A stretch of 64,000 nt of DNA from Muribaculum intestinale (lineage in GTDB: Bacteria; Bacteroidota; Bacteroidia; Bacteroidales; Muribaculaceae), in NCBI RefSeq assembly GCF_002201515.1, contig NZ_CP021421.1:3100001-3164000 (forward strand), read 5' to 3'. A program made the translations under genes and the position numbers. The notes under the pieces are model-generated. The model was given only the letters and a program-made list of their open reading frames with translations, was not told where the DNA came from and ran no database searches. Shown piece by piece: positions 33,547-42,817 of the stretch. Each line of letters starts with the position of its first letter. The first letter of the stretch is position 1.

Positions 33547-35253
33547 TTATGCCTGCTTGTACAGTGTTGTTTCGGCAGGATTGAAACGGTTGATGAAGTC
33601 GGCATGCTTGTTTACTTCAGCTTGGGCAAGATTGAAGTAAACACGTGCGCTGGCATCAAACAGATCAGCATTGCGAGACGCATCAAGTATGAGCAAGTGG
33701 CTCATTATGATGTTACCGGCCATCTCTACAAGACGGCGAGCCATGAAATCGAGATATGCGGGGTCATTGGCTTCGGTCACCTTCTTCACACACTTCTCGT
33801 AAGTAGCGGTAAGTCGGGCGAGTTCGTCGCGCAACGGCTTATAGGTGTGTCCGATTTCCTGTGCCTCATATGTACGGATGAGGTTGAGGTAAGTACCGGT
33901 TGTCACGTGGCGGATAGCGGCAACAACCTGGAGCTGTGTGGTGCCCTCGTAAATTGATGTGATGCGTGCGTCGCGATATATACGCTCGCATGCATAATCC
34001 TTCATGAAGCCGGATCCACCGTGAATCTGGATAGCGTCATATGCATTCTGATTGGCGTACTCACTGCCAAGACCTTTGACAAGGGGTGTGCATGCGTCGG
34101 CAAACTTGCTGTAGTATTTTGCCTCCTTGCGTTCTTCCGGAGTGAGAGGACGTTCTTTGGCGATATCATCGTAAATCTTATAGATATCGACAAAACGAGA
34201 GCACTCATAAAGAAGAGAGCGAGAAGCCTCGAGTTTGGCCTTCATTACCGAAAGGATTTCGTATACTGCCGGGAATTCGATGATAGCCTTGCCAAACTGC
34301 TTGCGGTCGCGGGCATAAGAAAGGGCTTCACGATAAGCCGCCTCTGAAATGCCGACAGACTGCGCGGCGATACCGAGACGGGCGCCGTTCATAAGAGCCA
34401 TCACATACTTGATTAGACCAAGTTTGCGCGAACCGCAGAGTTCAGCCTTTGCATTGCGGTAAACAAGCTCGCAGGTGGGAGAACCCTTGATGCCCATTTT
34501 ATTTTCGATACGGCGTACGGTTACTCCACCGTCGCGCTTATCGTAAATGAACATTGACAGGCCGCGGCCATCCTTTGTTCCATCCTCAGAGCGTGCAAGC
34601 ACCAGATGGATATCACTGTCACCATTGGTGATAAATCGCTTAACACCATTCAGACGCCATGTGCCGTCGGGCTGTTCAGTGGCTTTGAGCATTACAGACT
34701 GGAGATCGGAACCTGCGTCAGGCTCGGTAAGGTCCATCGACATGGTCTCACCCTCACATACACGGCTAATGAAGCGGCTCTTCTGGTCTTCATCGGCAAA
34801 TTCATAGATTGTTTCAGCACAGTCCTGAAGTCCCCACAGGTTCTCAAATCCGGCATCCGCACGGCTGACAATATCAGCAGCCATGATATAGGGTGTAATC
34901 GGAAAGTTGAGACCACCGAATCGGCGAGGCATAGCCATACCCATAAGACCGGCCTTGCGGCAGGCATCAAGGTTCTCCGCAGTGGCGTCGGCATACTTCA
35001 CACGTCCATCAATTACCTGAGGCCCCTGATGATCTACAGCCTCGGCATTAGGGGCTATGATATTGCCTGTAATCTCACCTACGATATCAAGTACCTTATC
35101 GTAGGAGTCCATAGCATCATCGAAGTTGAACGGAGCATAATCAAACTTGTCAGCTTCGGTAAAATTGCGTTCTTTGAGGGCGACAATCTTACCCATAAGA
35201 GGATGGGTAAGGTGATGCTTAAGAGCGGGATTGTCGTTATAAAAATTTGCCAT
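33547..35253 (-). CDS. Acyl-CoA dehydrogenase family protein
   Basis: 568 residues, FAD acyl-CoA dehydrogenase with a C-terminal extension beyond the usual 380-residue core. Seen: N-terminal helical domain with MAMPRRFGGLNFPI, the beta-domain TMSMDLTEPDAGSDLQ, then C-terminal helices with ARDRKQFGKAIIEFP, IQIHGGSGFMKDYACERIYRDARI and SIYEGTTQLQ, where the Glu is the expected catalytic base. It oxidises an acyl-CoA at the alpha-beta carbons and passes electrons to the flavoprotein encoded by the two preceding genes. Its start shares one base with the etfA stop (TAATG at 35251-35255). Acyl chain specificity is unknown; in anaerobic Bacteroidales the direction in vivo is uncertain. Confidence 0.92.
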   Translation of the reverse strand: MANFYNDNPALKHHLTHPLMGKIVALKERNFTEADKFDYAPFNFDDAMDSYDKVLDIVGEITGNIIAPNAEAVDHQGPQVIDGRVKYADATAENLDACRKAGLMGMAMPRRFGGLNFPITPYIMAADIVSRADAGFENLWGLQDCAETIYEFADEDQKSRFISRVCEGETMSMDLTEPDAGSDLQSVMLKATEQPDGTWRLNGVKRFITNGDSDIHLVLARSEDGTKDGRGLSMFIYDKRDGGVTVRRIENKMGIKGSPTCELVYRNAKAELCGSRKLGLIKYVMALMNGARLGIAAQSVGISEAAYREALSYARDRKQFGKAIIEFPAVYEILSVMKAKLEASRSLLYECSRFVDIYKIYDDIAKERPLTPEERKEAKYYSKFADACTPLVKGLGSEYANQNAYDAIQIHGGSGFMKDYACERIYRDARITSIYEGTTQLQVVAAIRHVTTGTYLNLIRTYEAQEIGHTYKPLRDELARLTATYEKCVKKVTEANDPAYLDFMARRLVEMAGNIIMSHLLILDASRNADLFDASARVYFNLAQAEVNKHADFINRFNPAETTLYKQA

Positions 35254-36281
35254 TACTTCGAATTTTTCTTGTAATATTTAATGAGTTTGGGCACGACATC
35301 CTCCACATTGCCGGTGATTACATAATCGGCGATGGTATTGATAGGTGCGTTGGGGTCATTATTGACCGAAATGATAATAGAGCTTTCCTGCATGCCGGCA
35401 ATGTGCTGAATCTGTCCGGAAATACCGCAGGCGATATACAGCTTGGGACGTACGGTAACGCCTGTCTGGCCAATCTGACGGTCGTGTTCGGCAAATCCGG
35501 CATCAACCGCGGCGCGCGAAGCGCCTACTTCGGCGCCAAGAGTGGCAGCAAGATCATAGAGCATGTCGAAGCCTTCTTTGGACCCCATGCCATAACCGCC
35601 GCACACAATTATCGGAGAGTTTTTGATATTTATTTTCGATTTCTCGATATGTCGGTCGATTATTTCTACCACAAAATCCTCTGGCTTAACATACTTGTCA
35701 GCTTCAAGGTCTACTACTACACCCTTGTATGCGGAATCCTTTATCTCCTTCTTCATCACACCCTCGCGTACGGTAGCCATCTGGGGGCGATGATCGGGAT
35801 TGACGATAGTGGCCACAATATTGCCGCCGAATGCAGGACGAATCTGGTAAAGGAGGTCGGTGTAGCTTTTACCGGTTTTGGGATCGGTATGGTCGCCGAT
35901 TTCAAGCGAAGTACAGTCGGCGGTGAGACCACTGTGGAGACATGAGCTGACACGTGGGCCAAGGTCACGACCAATACATGTGGCTCCCATAAGGCAAATC
36001 TGGGGCTTAATCTCCTTGAAAAGATTGATAAGCACTGCTGCGTGGGGGTTGGAGGTATATGGATAGAGACGAGCGTCCTCTACCTTATAAACCACATCCA
36101 CGCCATAGGGGAAGAGCGAATCCTCGATACCGTTGAGTTTATCGCCTATTACCAATGCTTCAAGTTTAACGCCAAGTTTGTCGGCGAGCACGCGGCCCTT
36201 GGTGAGAAGTTCAAGGCTCACATCGGCTACTTTGCCATGCTCATACTCGCAATATACTATGAGATTGTTGTTGTCGTTCAT
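35253..36281 (-). CDS. etfA: Electron transfer flavoprotein alpha subunit
   Basis: 342 residues, EtfA. N-terminal alpha/beta domain (1-190), then the FAD domain with PIIVCGGYGMGSKEGFDMLYDLA and GASRAAVDAGFAEHDRQIGQTGVTVRPKLYIACGISGQIQH, the most conserved EtfA segment, and SIIISVNNDPNAPI. It pairs with EtfB to carry electrons between the acyl-CoA dehydrogenase and the cell's redox chain. Order etfB-etfA-dehydrogenase with a 12-bp gap and a one-base overlap indicates a single operon. Nothing seen decides whether the pair is of the bifurcating type. Confidence 0.95.
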   Translation of the reverse strand: MNDNNNLIVYCEYEHGKVADVSLELLTKGRVLADKLGVKLEALVIGDKLNGIEDSLFPYGVDVVYKVEDARLYPYTSNPHAAVLINLFKEIKPQICLMGATCIGRDLGPRVSSCLHSGLTADCTSLEIGDHTDPKTGKSYTDLLYQIRPAFGGNIVATIVNPDHRPQMATVREGVMKKEIKDSAYKGVVVDLEADKYVKPEDFVVEIIDRHIEKSKINIKNSPIIVCGGYGMGSKEGFDMLYDLAATLGAEVGASRAAVDAGFAEHDRQIGQTGVTVRPKLYIACGISGQIQHIAGMQESSIIISVNNDPNAPINTIADYVITGNVEDVVPKLIKYYKKNSK

Positions 36282-36293
36282 GATTCAATATAA

Positions 36294-37166
36294 TTAGCCG
36301 ATAGTATGGTTGACGATAAGCTCTTTGATGAGATCCTCTATCTGAGTGTCATCATCTGTGAGAGTACGGCTCTCCTTGGCTGTAAATACTACATTTTCAA
36401 TGGCTTTCACTTTTGTCGGAGATCCGGCCAGGCCTATCTGTGAGGGATCGGCATCTACATATGCCGCACTCCACTCCTGTAGGTTAAGATACGGGCGTGC
36501 ATCAACAAGTGCCTGTATTTCAGGAGAAAGGTTTCCCTTCTCTGACGGAGATACGGCATATTTATATTTCTGTACACGCTTTGCATTGCGGGGACGGCAC
36601 TCAGCAGCCGAGCCGTTGACAGTAACTACACATGGCAGTGGTGCCACTACAGTCTCCACCCCGCCTTCTATGCGGCGCTTCACTGTCACCTTGCCATCCT
36701 TGAGGTCAAGAATTTCTTCAGCATATGTCACCTGGGGAATGCCAAGTTTCTCGGCAATCTGGGGGCCAACCTGTGCGGTATCGCCATCGATAGCCTGACG
36801 GCCTCCGAGAATTATATCATAGTTGCCAAACTTCTTTACAGCCTGGGCCAGTGAGTACGATGTGGCAAGTGTATCAGCACCGCCAAGTGTACGGTCGGTA
36901 AGGACTATACCGGTATCGGCACCGCGATAGATGGCTTCACGGATAATTTCAGCAGCACGTGGCAGACCCATTGTAAGAAGGGTCACCGTAGATCCCGGAT
37001 TGGCATCCTTGAGGCGGAGCGCCTGCTCAAGAGCATTCAAGTCCTCCGGGTTGAAGATTGCAGGAAGGGCGGCACGGTTGATGGTACCGTCGGCCTTCAT
37101 GGCATCTTTGCCCACATTGCGGGTGTCAGGCACCTGCTTGGCGAGCACGATGATGTTAAGACTCAT
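36294..37166 (-). CDS. etfB: Electron transfer flavoprotein beta subunit
   Basis: 290 residues, EtfB, first gene of the etfB-etfA-dehydrogenase operon. Motifs: LAKQVPDTRNVGKD, NPEDLNALEQALRLKD, TMGLPRAAEIIREAIYRGADTGIVLTD, and GGRQAIDGDTAQVGPQIAEKLGIPQVTYAEEI, the AMP/FAD-binding signature of the family. It binds a nucleotide or second FAD and docks on EtfA. The gap to the upstream purF-like gene is only 47 bp and no -7 element was found there, so transcription from purL-purF into etfB is possible. Confidence 0.95.
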   Translation of the reverse strand: MSLNIIVLAKQVPDTRNVGKDAMKADGTINRAALPAIFNPEDLNALEQALRLKDANPGSTVTLLTMGLPRAAEIIREAIYRGADTGIVLTDRTLGGADTLATSYSLAQAVKKFGNYDIILGGRQAIDGDTAQVGPQIAEKLGIPQVTYAEEILDLKDGKVTVKRRIEGGVETVVAPLPCVVTVNGSAAECRPRNAKRVQKYKYAVSPSEKGNLSPEIQALVDARPYLNLQEWSAAYVDADPSQIGLAGSPTKVKAIENVVFTAKESRTLTDDDTQIEDLIKELIVNHTIG

Positions 37167-37213
37167 ACTTTTAAGGTTATTAGATATATTAAGTTAATTG
37201 ATTCGGTTGATTA

Positions 37214-38617
37214 TCACTCGTAGCTGGTGCCGTCGAAGCAATGGGTACAGACCTTGCATTTGGGCAACCCGATAGCCTTGACCACAGTCTCTACGGAACT
37301 GAACTTAAGCGATGTAAGCCCGAGTTGCTCACGGATTTTCTCTACCATGGCCTCATATTGTGGCGAGCCGGTAGTAGCGTATTTATCCAGATCCTTATCG
37401 GCATCGCCCTCCAGGTCTTTAATGACGCGACGGGTTATCAGCTCCATATCGCTCTTGGATGCGGTGAAATTGATAAACTTACACGGATATATGAGCGGCG
37501 GGCAACTTATTCGTACGTGTACCTCCTTGGCACCACAGTCAAACAAATCCTTCACATTGTCGCGTAGCTGTGTTCCTCTTACGATAGAGTCATCGCAGAA
37601 TATCGCACGTTTGTTGTAAAGTAATGCGCCATTAGGTATAAGTTTCATTCTGGCAACGAGCTCACGGCGCTCCTGAGTTGAAGGGGTGAAGCTGCGTGGC
37701 CATGTCGGAGTATACTTTACTATCCCCCGGCGATAAGGCACGCCTTTACCTTCAGCATATCCAAGAGCCATGCCTATACCTGAATCCGGAACCGCGCTCA
37801 CAAAGTCGACCTCCTGGTCATCATTGCGACCCATTTCCATCCCGGCCTCATAACGCATTTCATCGACATTGCGTCCCTCATATTCACATACGGGATATCC
37901 ATAATATGTCCAAAGGAAAGCACATACCTGCATCTCCTCTCCGGGAGCCTTAAGCTGATGGAAACCGTCAGCCTTGACTTCTACAATCTCGGCCGGACCG
38001 AGATTGTAGCACACCTCATACCCAAGATTTGGGAAAGCACATGTCTCACTCGTAAGCGCATGAGAACCCTCCTTCTTCCCTACTATAATTGGTGTGCGTC
38101 CGAGACGGTCACGTGCGGCAATAATACTGTCCTCTGTCAGGAGAAGCATCGAGCATGAGCCCTTGAGCCGTTTATACACATTCTCAATACCGCTCACATA
38201 GTCTTTCCCCTCGCATATAAGCGCAGCAACCATCTCTGTAGGATTGATAATGTCGTAGGAGTGTTCACAGAAGTGATGACCCTTGGCCAGCAGTTCCTTC
38301 TCCAGCTCGGCGATATTATTTATACGTCCTACTGTCACTATCGCAAATTTGCCAAGATGGCAGTTCACGATAATTGGTTGGGCATCGGTGTCACTTATGA
38401 CACCGACACCGACATTCCCGGTAAAGTCCTTGAGGTCTCCCTCAAACTTCGAACGGAAATAACTGTTCTCGATATTGTGTATCGAGCGGGTAAAGACGCC
38501 GTTGTTGCATGTTGCGATACCTGCGCGCTTTGTACCCATGTGGGAGTTGTAGTCAACTCCGTAAAATAGCTCGTTGATGCATTCTGTGCGTTTTGCAACG
38601 CCGAAAAAGCCACCCAT
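37214..38617 (-). CDS. purF: Amidophosphoribosyltransferase homologue lacking the N-terminal Cys
   Basis: 467 residues with the two-domain plan of PurF, which makes phosphoribosylamine from PRPP and glutamine. The N-terminal Ntn-type glutaminase domain starts MGGFFGV where active PurF has MCGIxGI; residue 2, the nucleophile, is Gly. The glutamine-site Asn-Gly (usually HNGNL) reads TVGRINN. The C-terminal phosphoribosyltransferase domain is intact, with FCDDSIVRGTQLRDN as PRPP loop and RSFTPSTQ. A C-terminal CKVCTHCFDG has three cysteines. The glutaminase therefore looks inactive, so it may use ammonia, receive it from a partner, or be a paralogue with another job. It lies 23 bp after purL. 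From memory, similar Cys-less copies occur in Bacteroides. Confidence 0.82.
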   Translation of the reverse strand: MGGFFGVAKRTECINELFYGVDYNSHMGTKRAGIATCNNGVFTRSIHNIENSYFRSKFEGDLKDFTGNVGVGVISDTDAQPIIVNCHLGKFAIVTVGRINNIAELEKELLAKGHHFCEHSYDIINPTEMVAALICEGKDYVSGIENVYKRLKGSCSMLLLTEDSIIAARDRLGRTPIIVGKKEGSHALTSETCAFPNLGYEVCYNLGPAEIVEVKADGFHQLKAPGEEMQVCAFLWTYYGYPVCEYEGRNVDEMRYEAGMEMGRNDDQEVDFVSAVPDSGIGMALGYAEGKGVPYRRGIVKYTPTWPRSFTPSTQERRELVARMKLIPNGALLYNKRAIFCDDSIVRGTQLRDNVKDLFDCGAKEVHVRISCPPLIYPCKFINFTASKSDMELITRRVIKDLEGDADKDLDKYATTGSPQYEAMVEKIREQLGLTSLKFSSVETVVKAIGLPKCKVCTHCFDGTSYE

Positions 38618-38640
38618 AGAAACTGTGAATCTTTAATAGG

Positions 38641-41600
38641 TTATTTGGTTTTATCCTCAATCCAACGACGGGCATTGACGAATGCATCAATCCATGGTGT
38701 GACATCCTCCGAGCGACGTGTGGCAGGATAGTAGCCACATTGCCATGGGAAGATAGCACGTTCCAGGTGAGGCATCATAGCCAGATGACGGCCATCGGCC
38801 GACGCCAGGCCGGCAACGGCTCCACGACTGCCGTTGGGATTGGCAGGATAAGAATTGTAGTTGTATTTGGCAACAATATTATAGCTTGAGAGTGGTTCAG
38901 GCAGGTTGAAACGTCCCTCGCCATGCGCAACCCAGATACCGAGCTTCGAGCCGGAGAGTGAACCGAACATAACTGAATCATTCTTTGGAATGGTCAATCC
39001 AAGGAACTGCGACTCAAACTTATGGCTTACATTGTGTTCCATGGTTGTCTTGCGCTTATGCTCAGGATTGATGAGATTGAGTTCAATCATGAGCTGACAA
39101 CCGTTGCAGATACCGAGGCTCAGGGTGTCCTGACGCTTGTAATATGCCTCAAGAGCAGCCTTGGCCTTGTCATTCCAAAGGAATCCACCGGCCCATCCTT
39201 TTGCAGAACCAAGCACATCGGAGTTGGAGAATCCGCCACAGAATACAATCATGTTGACATCCTCAAGTGTCTCACGTCCCGACATGAGGTCGGTCATATG
39301 CACATCCTTGACATCGAAGCCGGCCAGATACAGCGAGTAGGCCATTTCCCGATCGCCGTTGACGCCTTTCTCTCGAATAATTGCGGCACGTACGCCCGAT
39401 TTGCCGTCACGGCGGAGTGACAGACCACGTGACGCAAGCGAGCCTTTGAATCCCGACGGGAAACGATAGCGTATAGGCTGCTTCTTATAGTTCTCAAAAC
39501 GCTCTGCCGCACACTTCTCGCCACTCTGCACAGCGTCCATCAGATATGACGAACGGAACCATACGTCACGCATGTGGTCAATAAAGAAGATGTGGTCGGC
39601 ACCGTTGTGGGTTACGGTGAGCATGCGTTCGGCGCATGGTGTGCCGATGGCAAAGAAGCGAACACCGGCCGCTGACAAAGCATCCTCCACTCGCTGACAC
39701 TTTTCGTCAGCCACCTGCACTACCAGTGCCGGATTTTCGGCGAAAAGAATCTTGACAAGATCCGATTCGCCGGCTGCCACAAATGCTTCGGTATTGAAGT
39801 CTATACCTCCGTCGCAATTTGCAAATGCCATTTCAAGAAGTGTAGTTGCCAGACCGCCGGCTGCCACATCATGTCCTGCGAGAAGCATACCTTTCTTTAC
39901 AAGAGTCTGTACGGCGTTGAAAGTAGTTGCAAACTGCTTGGCGTCGGAAACATAAGGAGCCTCGCTGCCTAAAGCATTAAGCACCTGCGACAAGGCCGAG
40001 CCACCCAATGCAAGCGAGGTGCCTGAAAAATCTATATAATATAATGTAGATGGTTTGGCCTGAAGTACCGGAGTAAGAGTGCGGCGCACATCGCTTACCT
40101 CGCCTGCCGCCGAGATTATGACAGTTCCGGGAGCATATACTTTATCGTTGCCATACTTCTGTGTCATTGACAACGAATCTTTGCCGGTAGGGATATTTAT
40201 TCCAAGCTCACACACGAAGTCGGAGCAGGCCTCTACAGCACGATAAAGAGCCGCATCCTCTCCGGGATTCTTGCATGGCCACATCCAGTTGGCACTGAGC
40301 GAAACGCTCTTCAACCCTTCGGCCATAGGAGCCCCCACTATATTGGTAAGAGCCTCGGCAACCGCCATCACAGAACCCTTGGCGGCATCAATCAGCGCCA
40401 CCTGTGGTGCATGACCGATAGATGTGGCGATACCGGCTTTTCCGCGGTAGTCAAGCGCAACCACTCCGCAGTCGCTCAGAGGGAGCTGAATCTCGCCCTG
40501 GCACTGCTGACGGGCAACCTTTCCTGTAACCGAACGGTCAACCTTGTTGGTCAGCCAGTCCTTGCAAGCTACCGCCTCAAGCGAAAGCACGTCGGTCAGA
40601 TATTCCTCGATGCGGTTTTCATCGTAGACCGCATCCTTATATTTTACATTGACCGTAGTGTCGGTAAGTACAGTCTTGGGCGAGTTGCCAAACATATCGG
40701 CCATTCCTAAATCAATAGGCTTGACACCGTCGGCCTGCTCAAACACAAAACGGTCGTCGCCCGTAGTCTCTCCCACCACATAGAAAGGAGCACGTTCCCG
40801 TTCGGCGATTGTACGCACATAGTCGATATCTTTCTCCTCAATCACAAGGCCCATGCGTTCCTGACTCTCATTGCCTACTATCTCCTTGGCCGAGAGCGTC
40901 TTGTCGCCGACAGGCAGTGCGTCGATATGAATTTTGCCACCGGTCTCTTCGACAAGCTCCGACAATGCGTTGAGATGTCCGCCGGCGCCATGGTCGTGAA
41001 TCGATACAATAGGATTGTTGTCGCTCTCTGCAAGAGCGCGTATCACGTTGCTGACACGCTTCTGCATCTCAGGATTGGCTCGCTGTACAGCGTTCAATTC
41101 AATGGCATTGTCATATTGGCCCGTCTCAACCGACGACACAGCGCCGCCGCCCATACCGATTCGGTAGTTGTCGCCGCCCATTACCACTACTTTTTCATTG
41201 GCAACGGGATGTCCCTTCAATGCATCTTTTTTAGCAGCGAAACCAACTCCGCCGGCAAGCATGATTACCTTGTCGTAGGCATACTGTTTACCATTCTCCT
41301 CATGCTCGAAAGTAAGAAGCGAACCACATATAAGCGGCTGACCGAACTTGTTGCCGAAATCGCTTGCTCCGTTGGAAGCCTTGATAAGAATGTCACAAGG
41401 CGTCTGATATAGCCACACCCTCGGATTCATCATAAGTTCCCAACGATGCTCGGGCGCCATTCGCGGATATGAAGTCATATAAACCGCTGTTCCGGCGATA
41501 GGCAGTGAGGCCTTGCCTCCGCCAAGACGGTCACGGATTTCGCCGCCTGTGCCTGTGGCTGCGCCATTGAATGGCTCGACAGTAGTGGGGAAGTTGTGAG

Positions 41601-42342
41601 TCTCGGCCTTGAGCGAGATTACCGTATCAAGATCCTTCACCTCGAAATAATCCGGACGGTCGGGGTTTACAGGATAAAATTGGTCAACCTTTGGGCCGTC
41701 GACAAAGGCTACATTATCCTTGTATGCCGAAACGAGCTTGTTGGGGTTGACCTGAGATGTTTTCTTAATAAGTTTGAACAGCGACATTGGCTTTTCCTCG
41801 CCGTCAATCACGAATGTGCCATTAAAAATTTTATGACGGCAATGCTCCGAATTGACCTGAGAGAAGCCAAACACCTCGCTATCAGTCAGCGGGCGACCGA
41901 GCTTTGCTGCAAGATCGCGCAGATATTGCTCTTCATCAGGACTGAGCGCGAGACCTTCAGCCTTGTTGTATTCTGAAATATCGTCGATATATACTATCGG
42001 ATCCGGAGTCTTTGCGACTGTAAATATGCGACTGTTGAGGCCCTCATAAACCCGCTGTAGCATTTTGTCGTAACGCGGTTCCGGCTCGACAGTGCGTACA
42101 AACTCCTCGATTCGGGTAATCCCCTCGAGCCCCATATTCTGGGTGATTTCCACTGCATTTGTGCTCCACGGGGTAATCATTTCCCGACGTGGCCCTATAA
42201 AGCGACCTTTAAGGCTGGTAGCAACAAGGAGGGTAGCGCCTCCAAAGAGCCACGACAGCTTTTCCGCTTCTGTGGCATCCGGTCGGTGGGTAGTCTCGAC
42301 GGCAATCACAAGATTGGCGCCTTTTTTGAAGAATACAACCAT
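38641..42342 (-). CDS. purL: Phosphoribosylformylglycinamidine synthase, single chain (PurL)
   Basis: 1233 residues, large one-chain PurL converting FGAR, glutamine and ATP to FGAM in purine synthesis. Order: N-terminal PurS-like region; linker; first AIR-synthase-like ATP domain with NSEHCRHKIFNG and SLKAETHNFPTTVEPFNGAATGTGG; second, structural domain (SLSANWMWP, ISAAGEVSDVRRTL); and a C-terminal glutamine amidotransferase with LGICNGCQLMIEL holding the nucleophile Cys. Length is slightly under the 1290 of E. coli. It leads the purL-purF unit. Its 5' leader contains a 7-bp hairpin and a -7 element about 75 bp upstream. Confidence 0.97.
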   Translation of the reverse strand: MVVFFKKGANLVIAVETTHRPDATEAEKLSWLFGGATLLVATSLKGRFIGPRREMITPWSTNAVEITQNMGLEGITRIEEFVRTVEPEPRYDKMLQRVYEGLNSRIFTVAKTPDPIVYIDDISEYNKAEGLALSPDEEQYLRDLAAKLGRPLTDSEVFGFSQVNSEHCRHKIFNGTFVIDGEEKPMSLFKLIKKTSQVNPNKLVSAYKDNVAFVDGPKVDQFYPVNPDRPDYFEVKDLDTVISLKAETHNFPTTVEPFNGAATGTGGEIRDRLGGGKASLPIAGTAVYMTSYPRMAPEHRWELMMNPRVWLYQTPCDILIKASNGASDFGNKFGQPLICGSLLTFEHEENGKQYAYDKVIMLAGGVGFAAKKDALKGHPVANEKVVVMGGDNYRIGMGGGAVSSVETGQYDNAIELNAVQRANPEMQKRVSNVIRALAESDNNPIVSIHDHGAGGHLNALSELVEETGGKIHIDALPVGDKTLSAKEIVGNESQERMGLVIEEKDIDYVRTIAERERAPFYVVGETTGDDRFVFEQADGVKPIDLGMADMFGNSPKTVLTDTTVNVKYKDAVYDENRIEEYLTDVLSLEAVACKDWLTNKVDRSVTGKVARQQCQGEIQLPLSDCGVVALDYRGKAGIATSIGHAPQVALIDAAKGSVMAVAEALTNIVGAPMAEGLKSVSLSANWMWPCKNPGEDAALYRAVEACSDFVCELGINIPTGKDSLSMTQKYGNDKVYAPGTVIISAAGEVSDVRRTLTPVLQAKPSTLYYIDFSGTSLALGGSALSQVLNALGSEAPYVSDAKQFATTFNAVQTLVKKGMLLAGHDVAAGGLATTLLEMAFANCDGGIDFNTEAFVAAGESDLVKILFAENPALVVQVADEKCQRVEDALSAAGVRFFAIGTPCAERMLTVTHNGADHIFFIDHMRDVWFRSSYLMDAVQSGEKCAAERFENYKKQPIRYRFPSGFKGSLASRGLSLRRDGKSGVRAAIIREKGVNGDREMAYSLYLAGFDVKDVHMTDLMSGRETLEDVNMIVFCGGFSNSDVLGSAKGWAGGFLWNDKAKAALEAYYKRQDTLSLGICNGCQLMIELNLINPEHKRKTTMEHNVSHKFESQFLGLTIPKNDSVMFGSLSGSKLGIWVAHGEGRFNLPEPLSSYNIVAKYNYNSYPANPNGSRGAVAGLASADGRHLAMMPHLERAIFPWQCGYYPATRRSEDVTPWIDAFVNARRWIEDKTK

Positions 42343-42385
42343 ACTCTATCTATTTCCTGATAAATGTTGATGACTGGTTTTGCAT

Positions 42386-42403
42386 GCATCGGTATGCCGA
42401 TGC
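42386..42403 (-). promoter_or_regulatory. Hairpin in the purL leader
   Basis: A perfect 7-bp stem (42386-42392 with 42397-42403, GCATCGG/CCGATGC) with a 4-nt loop, just downstream of the predicted purL transcript start. It may stabilise the 5' end or be an operator; no purine-riboswitch core was recognised. Confidence 0.35.
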
Positions 42404-42414
42404 GCTTAGGAATG

Positions 42415-42422
42415 CAAAATTA
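42415..42422 (-). promoter_or_regulatory. -7 promoter element of purL
   Basis: Minus-strand TAATTTTG fits TAnnTTTG, about 73 bp before the purL ATG. No -33 box at the normal distance. Confidence 0.4.
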
Positions 42423-42673
42423 CAAATTTTCGGCTCATCTGAGTGATTTTTGCCAAAAAAGTTGGCCGGCTATACCGATATGGGACTATTTTTACCGTCG
42501 CCTATTATAAAACCGTGTCATGCCCGACACCTGAAATACTGACAATATGCCAGAAATGCAAAAAATAATAAACATTCCATATCCGGCAGAACTTTGGCAC
42601 GCATTTTGCATTATCCATTGTAGGATATATGTCGGCGCCATGCGAGAAAGAGTATAAAAAGATTTATGCGAAA

Positions 42674-42706
42674 TTTGCATGTTTGCCAATTTTAGCACTA
42701 AATTTG
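42674..42706 (+). promoter_or_regulatory. Promoter of tig
   Basis: TTTG at 42674-42677, a 21-bp spacer, TAAATTTG at 42699-42706. The predicted leader is about 105 nt. Confidence 0.65.
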
Positions 42707-42817
42707 TGCCGGAATTGTCTGACATCCGTGCGTATCCTTTCCATCAATCAACCGCGGATTGCGTAGGCATATGACACCCGAACAAGAATAATCACAATAA
42801 AAAATATCGTCAACGAA

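Larger units (their letters stand above)
42343..42817. other. Divergent intergenic region purL/tig
   Basis: 475 bp without a convincing gene. It holds the purL promoter element and leader hairpin on the left, and the tig promoter and 105-nt leader on the right. The stretch 42480-42660 shows nothing I can name. Confidence 0.5.

Noticed and set aside
34606..35274. 222-codon plus-strand frame opposite the acyl-CoA dehydrogenase
   Set aside because: Antisense shadow of a well-supported gene.
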